Positions 17,982 through 27,276 of a stretch of 64,000 bases of DNA are shown piece after piece. The position numbers and the translations under genes were made by a program. Below the pieces are notes generated by a model that made no database searches, was not told where the DNA came from, and was given only the letters and a program-made list of their open reading frames with translations. Each line of letters starts with the position of its first letter. Position 1 is the stretch's first letter. The DNA lies in the NCBI GenBank assembly GCA_965214565.1, contig OZ243951.1, positions 558,001 to 622,000 on the forward strand, given 5' to 3'. This DNA comes from VXYK01 sp965214565. Its GTDB lineage: Bacteria > Actinomycetota > Acidimicrobiia > Acidimicrobiales > Aldehydirespiratoraceae.

Positions 17982-19256
17982 GTGACCGCCACAGAGCCCG
18001 ACCCCGTCGCGTCGGGGCCTGTCGTGGGCCACAGCGCGGGGCGCAGCGTCGGGCGCAGTGAACGCCACGTCATCGGGTTCCTGGCGTTCCTCAGCATCAT
18101 CCTCGCGTTCGGCGTCGACTCGGTGCTGCCGGCCTTTGACGAGATCAGGGAGCAGTTTGAACTGAAGCCCGGATCAGGCGAAGTCTCGCTGGTCATCACC
18201 TGGTATCTGCTGGGGATGGCAGCCGGTCAGATGCTGTGGGGCCTGCTGTCGGACCGCTTCGGCAGACGTTCGATTCTGATAGTGGGACTGGGGCTGTACG
18301 GACTGGGCGCACTCGGCGCGGGTTTCGCCCCGAACATGGCCGGGTTGTTGACGATGAGATTCGTGTGGGGGTTGGGTGCAGCGTCTCCGAGCGCCACAAG
18401 GTTGGCGATCGCCCGCGATCTCTATTCGGGAGACCAGATGGCCCGAGTCATCTCCTTCGTGATGGCCGTCTTCTTGTTGGGACCCGCAATCGCACCCGCG
18501 GTCGGTGAGGGAATTCTGCTGATCGGCGACTGGCGCCTGGTCTGCTTCTCCGCAGCGCCGCTGGCAGCCCTCACCGTGATCTGGACCCTACGGTTCGGTG
18601 AGACGCTGCCGCGGTCGAATCGCCGTCCCATTGATCTTGGCGCCACGGTCCGCGGCGTACGCACGGTGCTGCTGACACGAGTGACAATCGGTTACACACT
18701 GGCATCGATGTTCACGTTCGGTGCGTTCTTCGTCTACCTGGGAAGCAGCGCTCCCATCATCGACGAGATCTACGGTCTCGACGAGTACTTCGCTCTCATC
18801 TTCGGAGGCGCCGCCCTGTTCCTCGCCGCCGCAGTATGGGCCAGCGAACGGTTCATCCGACGCTACGGCTCCGACGGCGTCTCGATGACGGCACTGCTCG
18901 GCCTGCTGGTCGTCTCTGCGGTGTTCACCGTCTGGGCGGCAGCCGAAGATGGTGTCCCGTCGTTCTGGGTCTGGTACGCCGCGACCGGTCTGCTCGGCGC
19001 TTTCACGACGATCTTCACTCCGACCGCGAGCGCGATTGCCATGGAACCGATGCAGCGAATCGCCGGCGCGGCCTCTGGCATGTTCGGCCTTATCACCATC
19101 GGTGGGGGCTCGATTCTCGCCAACCTGATTGATCGACAGATCGATGACACGGTCACACCAATGGCGGTCGGCAACATCGCCTACACCGCTGTCGCGATCG
19201 GTCTCGTTCTGTGGGCCCGCGGCGGTTCCCGCGCCGTCGTCGACCCCGAGACCTAG
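17982..19256 (+). CDS. MFS multidrug efflux transporter (Bcr/CflA-like DHA1)
   Basis: This 424-residue protein has about 12 hydrophobic segments and the DHA1 motif A in the loop after helix 2 (GLLSDRFGRRSI, about 85-96). It also has the GPAIAPAVGE-type antiporter motif C in helix 5. Proton-driven export of small hydrophobic compounds is typical. It starts at GTG 17982, three bases after the TetR stop, so the two are probably co-transcribed. It is convergent with glcF. Confidence 0.88.
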   Translation: MTATEPDPVASGPVVGHSAGRSVGRSERHVIGFLAFLSIILAFGVDSVLPAFDEIREQFELKPGSGEVSLVITWYLLGMAAGQMLWGLLSDRFGRRSILIVGLGLYGLGALGAGFAPNMAGLLTMRFVWGLGAASPSATRLAIARDLYSGDQMARVISFVMAVFLLGPAIAPAVGEGILLIGDWRLVCFSAAPLAALTVIWTLRFGETLPRSNRRPIDLGATVRGVRTVLLTRVTIGYTLASMFTFGAFFVYLGSSAPIIDEIYGLDEYFALIFGGAALFLAAAVWASERFIRRYGSDGVSMTALLGLLVVSAVFTVWAAAEDGVPSFWVWYAATGLLGAFTTIFTPTASAIAMEPMQRIAGAASGMFGLITIGGGSILANLIDRQIDDTVTPMAVGNIAYTAVAIGLVLWARGGSRAVVDPET

Positions 19257-19291
19257 CGGCCATGAACTCGCATACAGGAGTGGAGTGCCGC

Positions 19292-20470
19292 CTAGCGCGC
19301 CCTGAGCTTTTCGGCGATCAGTTCTACGGGGTGGCGGACGGTGAGGCCCGCGGCTTCGAGGTGCATGGAACATCCAGGGTTGGCGCTCACCACCAAGTCG
19401 GCACCTGATCGGTTGATCGCTTCGGTCTTGCGGGCGCGAACGTCAAGCGCCAACTGACGGTGGAGCAGAGAGTACGCACCACCGGCACCGCAGCACATTC
19501 CCTCGTCGTCAAGCTCCACCAGATCCTCGACGAACGGTTCAAGAACCCGGCGAACAGCCATGTGCGCCCCCTGCACATGGCGCAGGTGACATGGGTCCTG
19601 AATTGCTACCCGCCCATCGATCCTCGACACAGGCGGGATCATCTCTATCTCATCAATGTGGTCGACCAGCCACTCGTGGATGTCGAAGACTCGTGCCGAG
19701 AAGGCCCGAGCTTCGTCGCTGTCGAGCAGACGGCCATAGTCCTTCAGGGCTGCACCGCAACCAGCAGAGTTGACGAGGATCGCGTTGTCACCGTCGAGCG
19801 CTGAGATCACTCGGGCAGCAAGCTTGCGGGCGTCGTCGCCAAGGCCGGTGTGGGTGTGCATCGCCCCACAGCAGGGGGCCGCGTCACCGGTGGGGCGCAC
19901 TGTCGTGCCGGTCGCCTCGATCACTTCCTTGGTTGCCAGGTGGACGTCTCGCTGCCAGACATCCATCACACACCCCGTGAACAGCCACACGTCTTCGCCC
20001 GTACGGCGCAGCGCCCGGCGACGGATCGGCAGACGCTCCGGGATTCCCATGCGGCGCGACGGAACGAGCCGCAGCCGTTGCGCAACAGCGAGACAGCTCG
20101 AACCGATACGCAGCAACTTCGGGTGGGCCAAGCCCCGCAAGCCCAGCTTCAGCCACCACGGCGCCCGGCGCCGGGTCGTTTCGACGAACTCCTTGGTGGT
20201 CTCCAGCAGATGCCCGTATGGCACATCACCGGGACAGGCGGTCTCGCAAGCTCGGCACTGGATGCACGAATCGAAGGACTCGACGATCTCATCGGAGAGC
20301 GGGGCGATGCCTTCGTCCACAACCCGCATCAGAGCAATGCGCCCCCGCGGCGAATGGGTGTCGGCACCGGTCACGCGATACGTCGGGCAGTGCGGAAGGC
20401 ACAACCCGCACGCTACGCAACTGTCAAGTTCAGCCTGGTCGACCCCCAACAGTCCGAGAGAATCGGTCAT
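19292..20470 (-). CDS. glcF: Glycolate oxidase iron-sulfur subunit
   Basis: GlcF passes electrons from the flavin subunits of glycolate dehydrogenase to the membrane. Two 4Fe-4S ferredoxin motifs are present near the N-terminus (CVACGLCLPHCP and CIQCRACETACP). The C-terminal half has two cysteine-rich CCG domains, with CCGAM near 200 and CCGAGG near 330. Length is 392 residues. Its start overlaps the glcE stop by four bases, completing a glcD-glcE-glcF operon. Confidence 0.93.
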   Translation of the reverse strand: MTDSLGLLGVDQAELDSCVACGLCLPHCPTYRVTGADTHSPRGRIALMRVVDEGIAPLSDEIVESFDSCIQCRACETACPGDVPYGHLLETTKEFVETTRRRAPWWLKLGLRGLAHPKLLRIGSSCLAVAQRLRLVPSRRMGIPERLPIRRRALRRTGEDVWLFTGCVMDVWQRDVHLATKEVIEATGTTVRPTGDAAPCCGAMHTHTGLGDDARKLAARVISALDGDNAILVNSAGCGAALKDYGRLLDSDEARAFSARVFDIHEWLVDHIDEIEMIPPVSRIDGRVAIQDPCHLRHVQGAHMAVRRVLEPFVEDLVELDDEGMCCGAGGAYSLLHRQLALDVRARKTEAINRSGADLVVSANPGCSMHLEAAGLTVRHPVELIAEKLRAR

Positions 20471-21411
20471 GGGCGCTCCACGGAACGACCGGGGTTGAAG
20501 CGCCGGTCGGGGTCGAAGAGATCGCGTACCCGACGGTTCAACGCCTCGACCCCGGGTGGAATCGGTGGCGGATCGGGATCGGGCCGTTCACAGTGGACAA
20601 CGCCGACACCGATCTCGGCCACGAAGCGTCCGGTCTCGGCTCCAAGGCGGTACAGATCCTTGGGGCGACGCGACCAGCGAAACGGCGGCAGTTCCGGTGG
20701 CGGAGCCTGAGTCGCATCCGGCAGTCGAGCGAGGTCGTCTTCAACATCGACCCGGTGCCCTGAGAGTCGAGCCCACACCACCGATCCGTCCCACAGGACG
20801 GCCGTTGCCGTTCTTGCCGTGTTGAGAACGAGCTGCGGCTCGATGTCGTCGAATGCCGCCCACTGCTCGTGCTCGGGCTTCGGACGGGTGCGCAGAATCG
20901 CGTCGCCAATGCACCCCAACGTGCCCAAGGAGCCGACCAGAATGCGGCACATGTCGAAACCGCTCACGTTCTTGACTGTGGGTCCGCCCGCGGTCACGAG
21001 CTGACCGTCGGCGGCCACGTAGTGCAACTGCAGAACGGCGTCGCGGATGTGGCCGTCACCGAGCCTGGTGACAGGCGAGCGCCCCACCGCTATCGCTCCC
21101 CCGACAGTCGACAGCGGCGATCCGGACGGCCCGGACCCGTCGGGCAGTGCGGTGCGCTGGCCATGTTCGGCGAGCGCGGCGTGGAGTTCGGCGACTGTGG
21201 TGCCCGCACGCACGCAGACGGTCATCTCATCGGGCCGATGCTCGACTATGCCGGACGGAGCCCGGGCTTCACGGACATCGCTGTTCGGTGCGCCACCGAC
21301 ATCCCATTGGGTGCCCCCGCCGCGGACCACAACCGGATCTCGTGGACCGATCTCAGCGGCGAAGGCAAGCAGAGCCTCGTCGTCGATCACCCGTGGGGCA
21401 ATCATCCCCAC
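20467..21411 (-). CDS. glcE: Glycolate oxidase FAD-binding subunit
   Basis: GlcE is the smaller FAD-binding subunit of glycolate dehydrogenase, a truncated relative of GlcD. The PCMH-type FAD fold is visible as VVRGGGT near 28-34, the TVGGAIA region and VKNVSGFDMCRILVGSLGTL. The 314-residue length is usual. It overlaps glcD by 10 bases and glcF by four bases. Confidence 0.92.
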   Translation of the reverse strand: MGMIAPRVIDDEALLAFAAEIGPRDPVVVRGGGTQWDVGGAPNSDVREARAPSGIVEHRPDEMTVCVRAGTTVAELHAALAEHGQRTALPDGSGPSGSPLSTVGGAIAVGRSPVTRLGDGHIRDAVLQLHYVAADGQLVTAGGPTVKNVSGFDMCRILVGSLGTLGCIGDAILRTRPKPEHEQWAAFDDIEPQLVLNTARTATAVLWDGSVVWARLSGHRVDVEDDLARLPDATQAPPPELPPFRWSRRPKDLYRLGAETGRFVAEIGVGVVHCERPDPDPPPIPPGVEALNRRVRDLFDPDRRFNPGRSVERP

Positions 21412-22880
21412 ACTCCGTTGGGACTCGACGCGGACAACGAGGCGATGTCTGCGCAGCTGTGGGCCGACGGCAGAACCTTGCCCGGGTTCAACCGGCAGTG
21501 CGGGTCGAAGGAACGACGCAACAGTGCCTGCTGCTCGAGGTCCGCGCTGGTGAACTGGAACTCCATGAAGTCCCGCTTCTCGACACCGATGCCATGCTCA
21601 CCAGAAAGGACTCCACCAACCGCCAGAGACACTTCGAGGATTTCTCGCCCGGCGGCGGCCACACGCTCGTTGACACCGGGTTGCCGCGAGTCATAGGCCA
21701 GCAGCGGATGCAGGTTGCCGTCGCCGGCGTGGAAGACGTTGACCGCGACGAGATCGTGGCGATCGACGATTTCGTATACGGCCTCCAACACTTCGACGAG
21801 CTTGGATCGAGGCACCACCGTGTCGTGGAGGTAGTAGTCGGGAGCAACCCGCGCTATCGCCCCGAACGCACTCTTCCGTCCCTTCCAGAGCAGCGCCCGC
21901 TCCTCTTCGTCAGCTGCTACCCGCACGTTGCCGCCATGTGAGCGACCGATCTCGGTGACCTTCCTGGTGTCCGCCTCAACGCCTCGCGCCAGGCCGTCGA
22001 CCTCGATCAACAGAACCGCTGCCGCTTCGCGAGGGTAACCCGCATGGACGAAGTCCTCAACGGCGGCCACGCACCGCTGATCCATCATCTCAATGGCAGC
22101 GGGGACCAGGCCCGATGCGATCACCGCACCCACGGTGGCCGCCGCATCGGCCACCGTGTCGAACGACAGCAGAAGCGTCTTGATGCTCTCAGGGTCAGGC
22201 GTCAGGCGCACCGCAATCTTGGTGGCGATCCCGAACATCCCTTCGGAGCCGACGAAGGCGCCTCGCAAGTCGTAACCGGAGGGTTCGCCGTCGAGTCCAC
22301 CGAGCACAACCGCTTCGCCGCTCGACAGGACCACCTCCACTGCCAGTACATGTGCGCTCGTCACTCCGTAGGCAAGACAGTGGGGTCCACCAGAATTGTT
22401 GGCGACGTTGCCGCCTATTGTGCACACCTGCTGTGATGACGGGTCGGGTGCGAAGTGCAGGCCCAGCGGCGCCACCTGGCGGGTCAGATCAAGGTTGACG
22501 ACACCTGGTTGCACCCATGCGACGCGATCCTCCACATCGACTTCGAGCACCCGGTTCATGCGCGTCGTGGAGACGACGATGGGGTCGCCGATGGGCGCGG
22601 CACCGCCGCTCAGACCCGAGCCCGCTCCTCGGGGAAGGACCGGCCTGTCGTGGCCGGCGGCGATTCGCATGATCTGTTGCACATGCTCGGTGGAATCTGG
22701 GAAGCACACCGGCCCAGCGGCACCGTCGCTGAACATCGAAGCGTCTGCACTGGCGAGATGCCGAGCTGCCCCGTCAGCGCGAACCCGTTCGGAGCCGAGC
22801 GCTCTGACCAGATCAGCCACGCACGGATCGTTGTGGTCGTGGCGAGCGCCGTTTGGCCGGGTTCTTCTACCGAGCCTCAT
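21402..22880 (-). CDS. glcD: Glycolate oxidase FAD-linked subunit
   Basis: GlcD is the catalytic flavoprotein that oxidises glycolate (or D-lactate) to glyoxylate (or pyruvate). The FAD-binding PCMH domain shows PRGAGSGLSGGA near 83-94 and TIGGNVANNSGGPHC near 154-168. The C-terminal cap domain ends with HAGDGNLHP and GEHGIGVEK, which hold the substrate-site histidines. At 492 residues it is complete. It leads the operon, and the 76 bases to the end of the NurA-like gene are unassigned. Confidence 0.94.
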   Translation of the reverse strand: MRLGRRTRPNGARHDHNDPCVADLVRALGSERVRADGAARHLASADASMFSDGAAGPVCFPDSTEHVQQIMRIAAGHDRPVLPRGAGSGLSGGAAPIGDPIVVSTTRMNRVLEVDVEDRVAWVQPGVVNLDLTRQVAPLGLHFAPDPSSQQVCTIGGNVANNSGGPHCLAYGVTSAHVLAVEVVLSSGEAVVLGGLDGEPSGYDLRGAFVGSEGMFGIATKIAVRLTPDPESIKTLLLSFDTVADAAATVGAVIASGLVPAAIEMMDQRCVAAVEDFVHAGYPREAAAVLLIEVDGLARGVEADTRKVTEIGRSHGGNVRVAADEEERALLWKGRKSAFGAIARVAPDYYLHDTVVPRSKLVEVLEAVYEIVDRHDLVAVNVFHAGDGNLHPLLAYDSRQPGVNERVAAAGREILEVSLAVGGVLSGEHGIGVEKRDFMEFQFTSADLEQQALLRRSFDPHCRLNPGKVLPSAHSCADIASLSASSPNGVWG

Positions 22881-22956
22881 TCGAGCATCTTTGCGTGAAT
22901 ACCCACATTCATACCGTAGCCAAGCGCGTCGCTGGAACTCGTCTCGCCGGGAGATC

Positions 22957-23874
22957 TCAGGCCGATGCCGCCACCCGCATGGCTCGTTCGAGAATCTGCT
23001 GGTCTCCGAGGAGGTGGCGCAGTCTGTTCTCGAGGCCGGCTATCGGGTACAGGTTCTGCGGGGCACGCGTGTCCTTGTGCGGCTCGCTGGCGAAGCGTTG
23101 CAGTGCCGCGGTCACTTCGTCTGCCCTGTCGATCGCTTGTGATGCGGTTCCGGTACCGACGAGTTCGCAACGGACGATTCCCGCGTGCGGGCTGCTCTTG
23201 GGGCCGGGCAGACGCAGGTACCAGGACCAACGGGTGAAGCCCCTGCCGCTGATCAAGAACACCGGTGTCCGCTGCCCCTCCTGGAGTTGTTGCAGGATCG
23301 CCTGTTGAGGCTCGGGCAGATACTGGACGTGCTGGGTCTTGACGTATCCGACCCCGTTGGTGTTCATGCGACCCCGGAGCGGGCCGTCGAAGACGACCAT
23401 GTCGGCGTCGTCGTCGCTTCCGAACTGGGTTTCGAGGCGGGTCATCTGCTCGTGGATGCCGTTGTAGACGTCGGTCGGTGTGTCACCTGCACACGGCACG
23501 AACTCGTAGATGCCGTGAGCGGTGCGGATCGGCCCGGCGGCCTCGGACGGCGATGCGTAGACCCCTCTGCGGACCGCAACATCAACGACATGAGCTCCGC
23601 CTTGGGAACACTTGACAGCACCCGCGGCCACTGAAGCGCACACGCCGGTGCGCACCCCTTCACCGTCGCTGATCCAGATCCTCGCGTCGATTCGCCGAAC
23701 ACCGTCAACGAACAGGAGACTGTCGGGCAGCTCGGGCGGCTCTGGTTGTCGAGGAGACCAATCATCGGCGTCGACTTCGATGCCGACGTTCACCTCGCCG
23801 GTCGATTCCTCCATCTGCTCGGGGTCCAGGCCGAGTCCGTACTCCGGTGCCCAAGTCTCCACACTGAACTTCAC
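22957..23874 (-). CDS. NurA-like 5'-3' nuclease
   Basis: This 305-residue protein resembles NurA, the RNase H-like nuclease that works with the HerA translocase to resect DNA ends. The fold's acidic core is suggested by LLFVDGVRR (about 54-62), VVFDGPLRGR (about 172-181) and GYVKTQHVQYLP (about 188-199), the usual order in NurA. The GTG at 23874 has AAGGAG eight bases upstream and overlaps the methyltransferase stop as GTGA, so the two are co-translated. The family call is by motif memory, and a profile search should confirm it. HerA is encoded on the same strand at 32.4-34.2 kb. Confidence 0.68.
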   Translation of the reverse strand: MKFSVETWAPEYGLGLDPEQMEESTGEVNVGIEVDADDWSPRQPEPPELPDSLLFVDGVRRIDARIWISDGEGVRTGVCASVAAGAVKCSQGGAHVVDVAVRRGVYASPSEAAGPIRTAHGIYEFVPCAGDTPTDVYNGIHEQMTRLETQFGSDDDADMVVFDGPLRGRMNTNGVGYVKTQHVQYLPEPQQAILQQLQEGQRTPVFLISGRGFTRWSWYLRLPGPKSSPHAGIVRCELVGTGTASQAIDRADEVTAALQRFASEPHKDTRAPQNLYPIAGLENRLRHLLGDQQILERAMRVAASA

Positions 23875-25958
23875 GACGAGCGCTCCTTGCCGGGTCGGCT
23901 GAGACGGCCACGCCACCAGTTCATCAGTTGGTCGGCATCGGAGACACCATACGCGTCGCACATCAGCGCACCCGCCTCTTGAAGGAGTTGTGTCCTCTTT
24001 TCTGACAAGGATGCCCTGCTGGCATCGCGGACCATCGCTGCGGCAGTATCCCAGATGGCGGACTTCTCCGGTAAGGGAAGGCTGAGAACTTGAGAGGCGC
24101 TCAGCTTGAGAGCGTCGATGCTCATCGCCGCGCCCATATACCGTGCCGCCGCCCATGCGGTGATCGGGGGCGACATCAGCGCCGCAGCGGCGTGCCACAA
24201 GCTGATCTGATCGGTCGTGATGGTGATGACCGGCACCGACGGCAGCAGTACACCCGCCTCGTCGACAACCACTTCGATGACCCGTGTCTGGGTGGCGAGC
24301 AGCAGTTTGGGTACGAGCCGGTTGGCCGCCCAGCCGCCGAGGCCGCTCTCGGTCCGCAGACGGCTGAGATCGACGACCGGTGCCTTGTAGTCGGTCTTGT
24401 TGAACCTGGTGGGGCGTTTGCCCCAATGAAGTTCAGTGGGATCGATGAGCCCGGTTGTGACCAGCGCTGCTGTGTTGACGCCGTCCGGAACTCGACTGTC
24501 AGCCTCTTCGACGAATCCGACGAGCCCGTAGTACTGGTCCCTGAAATCGGCGGTGGCATTGAGCGCGGCCCTCATGGTCCGGCTCTGATCGAGGTCGACT
24601 CTGGGGATACCGAAACCGTCGGCGATCAGCGGTGCCCAAGTTTCCATGCGCGTAATTTCGTCTTCGTCAGTTCGCAGAGACGGGAGCGCGCGGAAGTCGG
24701 AACCTGTGAAACGGCGAAGCTCGGTCGTTGACGGGCTCTCCCGATTGCGGAAGACCACCGCGCAGGTGCGGACCGAAGCATCGAATACGCCTTCTCGTGC
24801 AACCCAGAGTGTTTCCAGCGTTCCCCGGGATGTGAGGGTTCGCCGCGCTCCTCTGGTGTCGGCGGATGCAAGGATGCTGGCCGGTTGCACCAGGCCGATC
24901 CGTCCGCCGTCGGGGCGCGCCAACTGCGATGCGAGCTCCGCGAAGACCACCGCGGTATCGGCGTAGCCTCTGGCAACTCCCGGATATCGGCGTTTCAGGA
25001 AAGCGGCGAGTTCTTGGGGCTGGACTGTGGCGCTTTCGAGTTGGTTGAGGAACGGCGGGTTGCCGACGATCACATCGAAGCCTCCGGACCAACCCGTTTC
25101 GGGGTTGGCTTGGCCCTCCTTGAACACCTCGGGGAACTCCAGTTGCCAGTGGAACACGCTGTGTTCTCCAGTGTCCGGTAGTTCATGGTCACTCTGGCCG
25201 AGGAGCTTCGGGGTGAGCCCGAGCAGCGAGTCACCGCAGCGGATCCAACTCTCTCCTGAACCGGAAGAAAGCGCGAATTTACAGATCTCCACGGCGATGG
25301 GATCGATGTCGACCCCGAAAATGCAGTTCTGCACGACATCACGGCGCGCCCGCTCGATCTCTTCAGTGGACGGCTTGGATTGCGCGCAGCGCAGGATTGC
25401 CAGCGAAGAGCCGACTCGGTCGGCTGCCGCGGTCAGGAAGTGACCGGATCCGCAGGCCAGGTCGAGGATCTTGAGATCGAGCAGCGCGTTCTCTGGTTCG
25501 TCGACGGCCAGTGCTTCGTTGATCGCAGGGTCGAGCGCCCAGTCGAGTATGCGTCCCACCAACTCTGGCGGCGTGTAATAGCTTCCACTCGCTTTACGGT
25601 CGTGCTGTCCCGCACGACCAAGCGCCACCTCCCAAGTGTCCGAGTCGACGCTCAACCTCAGTTCCAGCAGCGACTCATACACCGCCCCGAGTTGTACCGC
25701 GTCGAGTTCACTGCGAATCCGTCGAGCGGTCTCTTCGAATGACCTGCCGCTGGCCATCTCCCGCAACCGGGAGGCGTCGAGACCCTCGAAGAACAACCCG
25801 TAGAGCACGTGCAGCAATTCGCGATAGAGATCGTGTTCGGTCGTGACTCCGCTGCTGATCTGGCCACACAGTTCGGCACTGTCGGCTAGCAGGACACCCC
25901 CGAGGTCAACGACCGCGCTCTCGACCTCCGCACCAACCGCTCGAGTGCCTGCTCCCAT
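23871..25958 (-). CDS. Eco57I-like N6-adenine DNA methyltransferase
   Basis: This 695-residue gamma-class DNA methyltransferase shows KASGSYYTPPELV near 120, the SAM-binding motif ILDLACGSGHFL near 163-174, a VDIDP acidic motif and the catalytic NPPF in VIVGNPPFLNQ near 296-306. The C-terminal half looks like the target-recognition region of type IIG or PglX-like enzymes (GLVGFVEEADSRVPDG, YKAPVVDLS). No nuclease motif is visible in it. An endonuclease-like gene ends eight bases upstream, and the NurA-like gene overlaps its stop. Together the three look like one operon. Confidence 0.86.
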   Translation of the reverse strand: MGAGTRAVGAEVESAVVDLGGVLLADSAELCGQISSGVTTEHDLYRELLHVLYGLFFEGLDASRLREMASGRSFEETARRIRSELDAVQLGAVYESLLELRLSVDSDTWEVALGRAGQHDRKASGSYYTPPELVGRILDWALDPAINEALAVDEPENALLDLKILDLACGSGHFLTAAADRVGSSLAILRCAQSKPSTEEIERARRDVVQNCIFGVDIDPIAVEICKFALSSGSGESWIRCGDSLLGLTPKLLGQSDHELPDTGEHSVFHWQLEFPEVFKEGQANPETGWSGGFDVIVGNPPFLNQLESATVQPQELAAFLKRRYPGVARGYADTAVVFAELASQLARPDGGRIGLVQPASILASADTRGARRTLTSRGTLETLWVAREGVFDASVRTCAVVFRNRESPSTTELRRFTGSDFRALPSLRTDEDEITRMETWAPLIADGFGIPRVDLDQSRTMRAALNATADFRDQYYGLVGFVEEADSRVPDGVNTAALVTTGLIDPTELHWGKRPTRFNKTDYKAPVVDLSRLRTESGLGGWAANRLVPKLLLATQTRVIEVVVDEAGVLLPSVPVITITTDQISLWHAAAALMSPPITAWAAARYMGAAMSIDALKLSASQVLSLPLPEKSAIWDTAAAMVRDASRASLSEKRTQLLQEAGALMCDAYGVSDADQLMNWWRGRLSRPGKERSS

Positions 25959-25966
25959 AAGCGCTG

Positions 25967-27034
25967 CTACTCGTATATGACTTCAAGATCTGCCTTGTCG
26001 TAACCGAAATGCTCAAAGAGCAAGATTGTCCACCGGTCAAAGGTCTGCGTGTTTCCGAACGATTCAACGAAGTACTGCGACGAATGGACTCGATGTGGAC
26101 TACGAAAACTCTTGGGGTCGAGCGCTGCCATGGGACGCCTTGCTCGTCCGATCGGCTCCAGCAAGGTGTCAAAATCTGTCGCGTGTCGTTCATAAAGAAG
26201 ATCAACGACCTGAGCGTAGATCGCCTTGCGCGTGGAGACCGGATAGCGGACTCCCCACAGAGTGAATGCAACCGGCCTCTTTGAGGGACGACGCGTCTTT
26301 CTCTCTACTGGCTTGGTGCTGCCGTCTGAAAGCGTTTGGGTCACAGGGGTTACCGCAGCACTGACCGTCGGAACGGGCTGCCCACGCAGTGCAGCGATCA
26401 CCTGAGCTTTCTCTGGTCTCAGGTTCACCCTCTCATAGACCCTCGAACCGATGAGTTCCACCAGCTCTCCGTCTGGCTCATCAAGCATTGCCTTCCAGAT
26501 CTCGGGAATCTCTTTCCCGAGTCGAACTGCCTCCAGGCTGGCTTTCAACACCAGCTTGGCCCTTGTTTCAGCTTGTCCTGTCGCGAGCGCTTCCTTGTGT
26601 AGGAACGTGCTCAGGTCTTCAGTCAGGCGTTCCACCGAATCGTTCATGAGGTCGAGCACAGCGAACTGGCGACTCAACGGCTTTCCCCGTTCTCGCGGTA
26701 GGAACAGTCGCCATTCCAGCCCAGTGGTCAAGACACAAATGTCTACGCCTTCGTGGTAGGCGTACCCCAGCACCTGTTCGACGTGCCTGTCCAGATCCTC
26801 GGTAGGGGCCTTGGCTTCAATCAGTGCAACCACCCGACCGCCGCTGCGGAGAGCAATATCGACTCTTCCGCCCTTCTTCCCTCCGACCGAGTGCTCGAAT
26901 CCGACCTCGTTGGCATCGGTATAGTCCCAGCCCAGACTCCTCAGGACCGGTGCTATCAACTGGAACTTGGCCGATTCCTCGTTCTGCGGCACAGGGCCTG
27001 ACCGAATCTTCTCCAACTGCTCTTCCAAGGACAT
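25967..27034 (-). CDS. PD-(D/E)XK endonuclease-like protein (HsdR N-terminal-like)
   Basis: This 355-residue protein has a restriction-type nuclease core in its N-terminal half: GGRVDIALRSGGRVVALIEAK (about 45-65) gives the D...ExK signature seen in type I HsdR N-terminal domains. The C-terminal ~100 residues form a second domain beginning near GVRYPVSTRKAIY and ending FGYDKADLEVIYE, probably DNA binding or dimerisation. I chose ATG 27034; an ATG six codons upstream is also open. There is no helicase domain, so this is not a complete type I R subunit. It sits eight bases before the methyltransferase. Confidence 0.75.
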   Translation of the reverse strand: MSLEEQLEKIRSGPVPQNEESAKFQLIAPVLRSLGWDYTDANEVGFEHSVGGKKGGRVDIALRSGGRVVALIEAKAPTEDLDRHVEQVLGYAYHEGVDICVLTTGLEWRLFLPRERGKPLSRQFAVLDLMNDSVERLTEDLSTFLHKEALATGQAETRAKLVLKASLEAVRLGKEIPEIWKAMLDEPDGELVELIGSRVYERVNLRPEKAQVIAALRGQPVPTVSAAVTPVTQTLSDGSTKPVERKTRRPSKRPVAFTLWGVRYPVSTRKAIYAQVVDLLYERHATDFDTLLEPIGRARRPMAALDPKSFRSPHRVHSSQYFVESFGNTQTFDRWTILLFEHFGYDKADLEVIYE

Positions 27035-27059
27035 GGGCGCTGACCATAGCACGTCCCCC
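27020..27059 (-). repeat. Imperfect 40-base direct repeat, copy 1 (5' end of endonuclease gene)
   Basis: The start region of the endonuclease gene, from a run of G through GTGCTATG to ATGTCCTTGGAAGAG, is repeated at 27233-27272 with a few differences. The repeat covers the translation start, so it looks like a duplicated gene head rather than a transposon site. Confidence 0.55.
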
Positions 27060-27094
27060 TAGACCTCCCCTGTTCGGAAGGGTTGGTCAACTCG

Positions 27095-27259
27095 TCAATC
27101 CCGGCGCTCAAGAGACTTCAAGAAATCAGCGGTGCTCTCATGGAGCGTTCCACCCGACTGGGTTTGTACCTGCCCGGTAGCGGCGTCAATCTCAGCGAGG
27201 GACACGCCGCAGAACGCCTTGTCAGGATCAATCTCTTCCAAAGACATTGGTGACGACAT
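27095..27259 (-). CDS. Small ORF of 54 residues, possible remnant gene head
   Basis: A 54-residue frame starts at ATG 27259 and ends DFLKSLERRD. Its first residues (MSSPMSLEE) and the DNA around them match the head of the downstream endonuclease gene, after which the sequences diverge. I recognise no family. It may be a short functional protein, but a relic from duplication of the 5' region is at least as likely. Confidence 0.3.
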   Translation of the reverse strand: MSSPMSLEEIDPDKAFCGVSLAEIDAATGQVQTQSGGTLHESTADFLKSLERRD

Positions 27260-27272
27260 AGCACGCACCCCC
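27233..27272 (-). repeat. Imperfect 40-base direct repeat, copy 2
   Basis: This is the second copy of the 40-base segment at 27020-27059, including the shared GTGCTATG and TTGGAAGAG blocks. It forms the start of the 54-residue ORF. The two copies are about 213 bases apart. Confidence 0.55.
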
Positions 27273-27276
27273 GTGT

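Noticed and set aside
24090..25181. Several long plus-strand ORFs opposite the Eco57I-like methyltransferase.
   Set aside because: They are antisense shadows produced by high GC content. The minus strand carries all the methyltransferase motifs.
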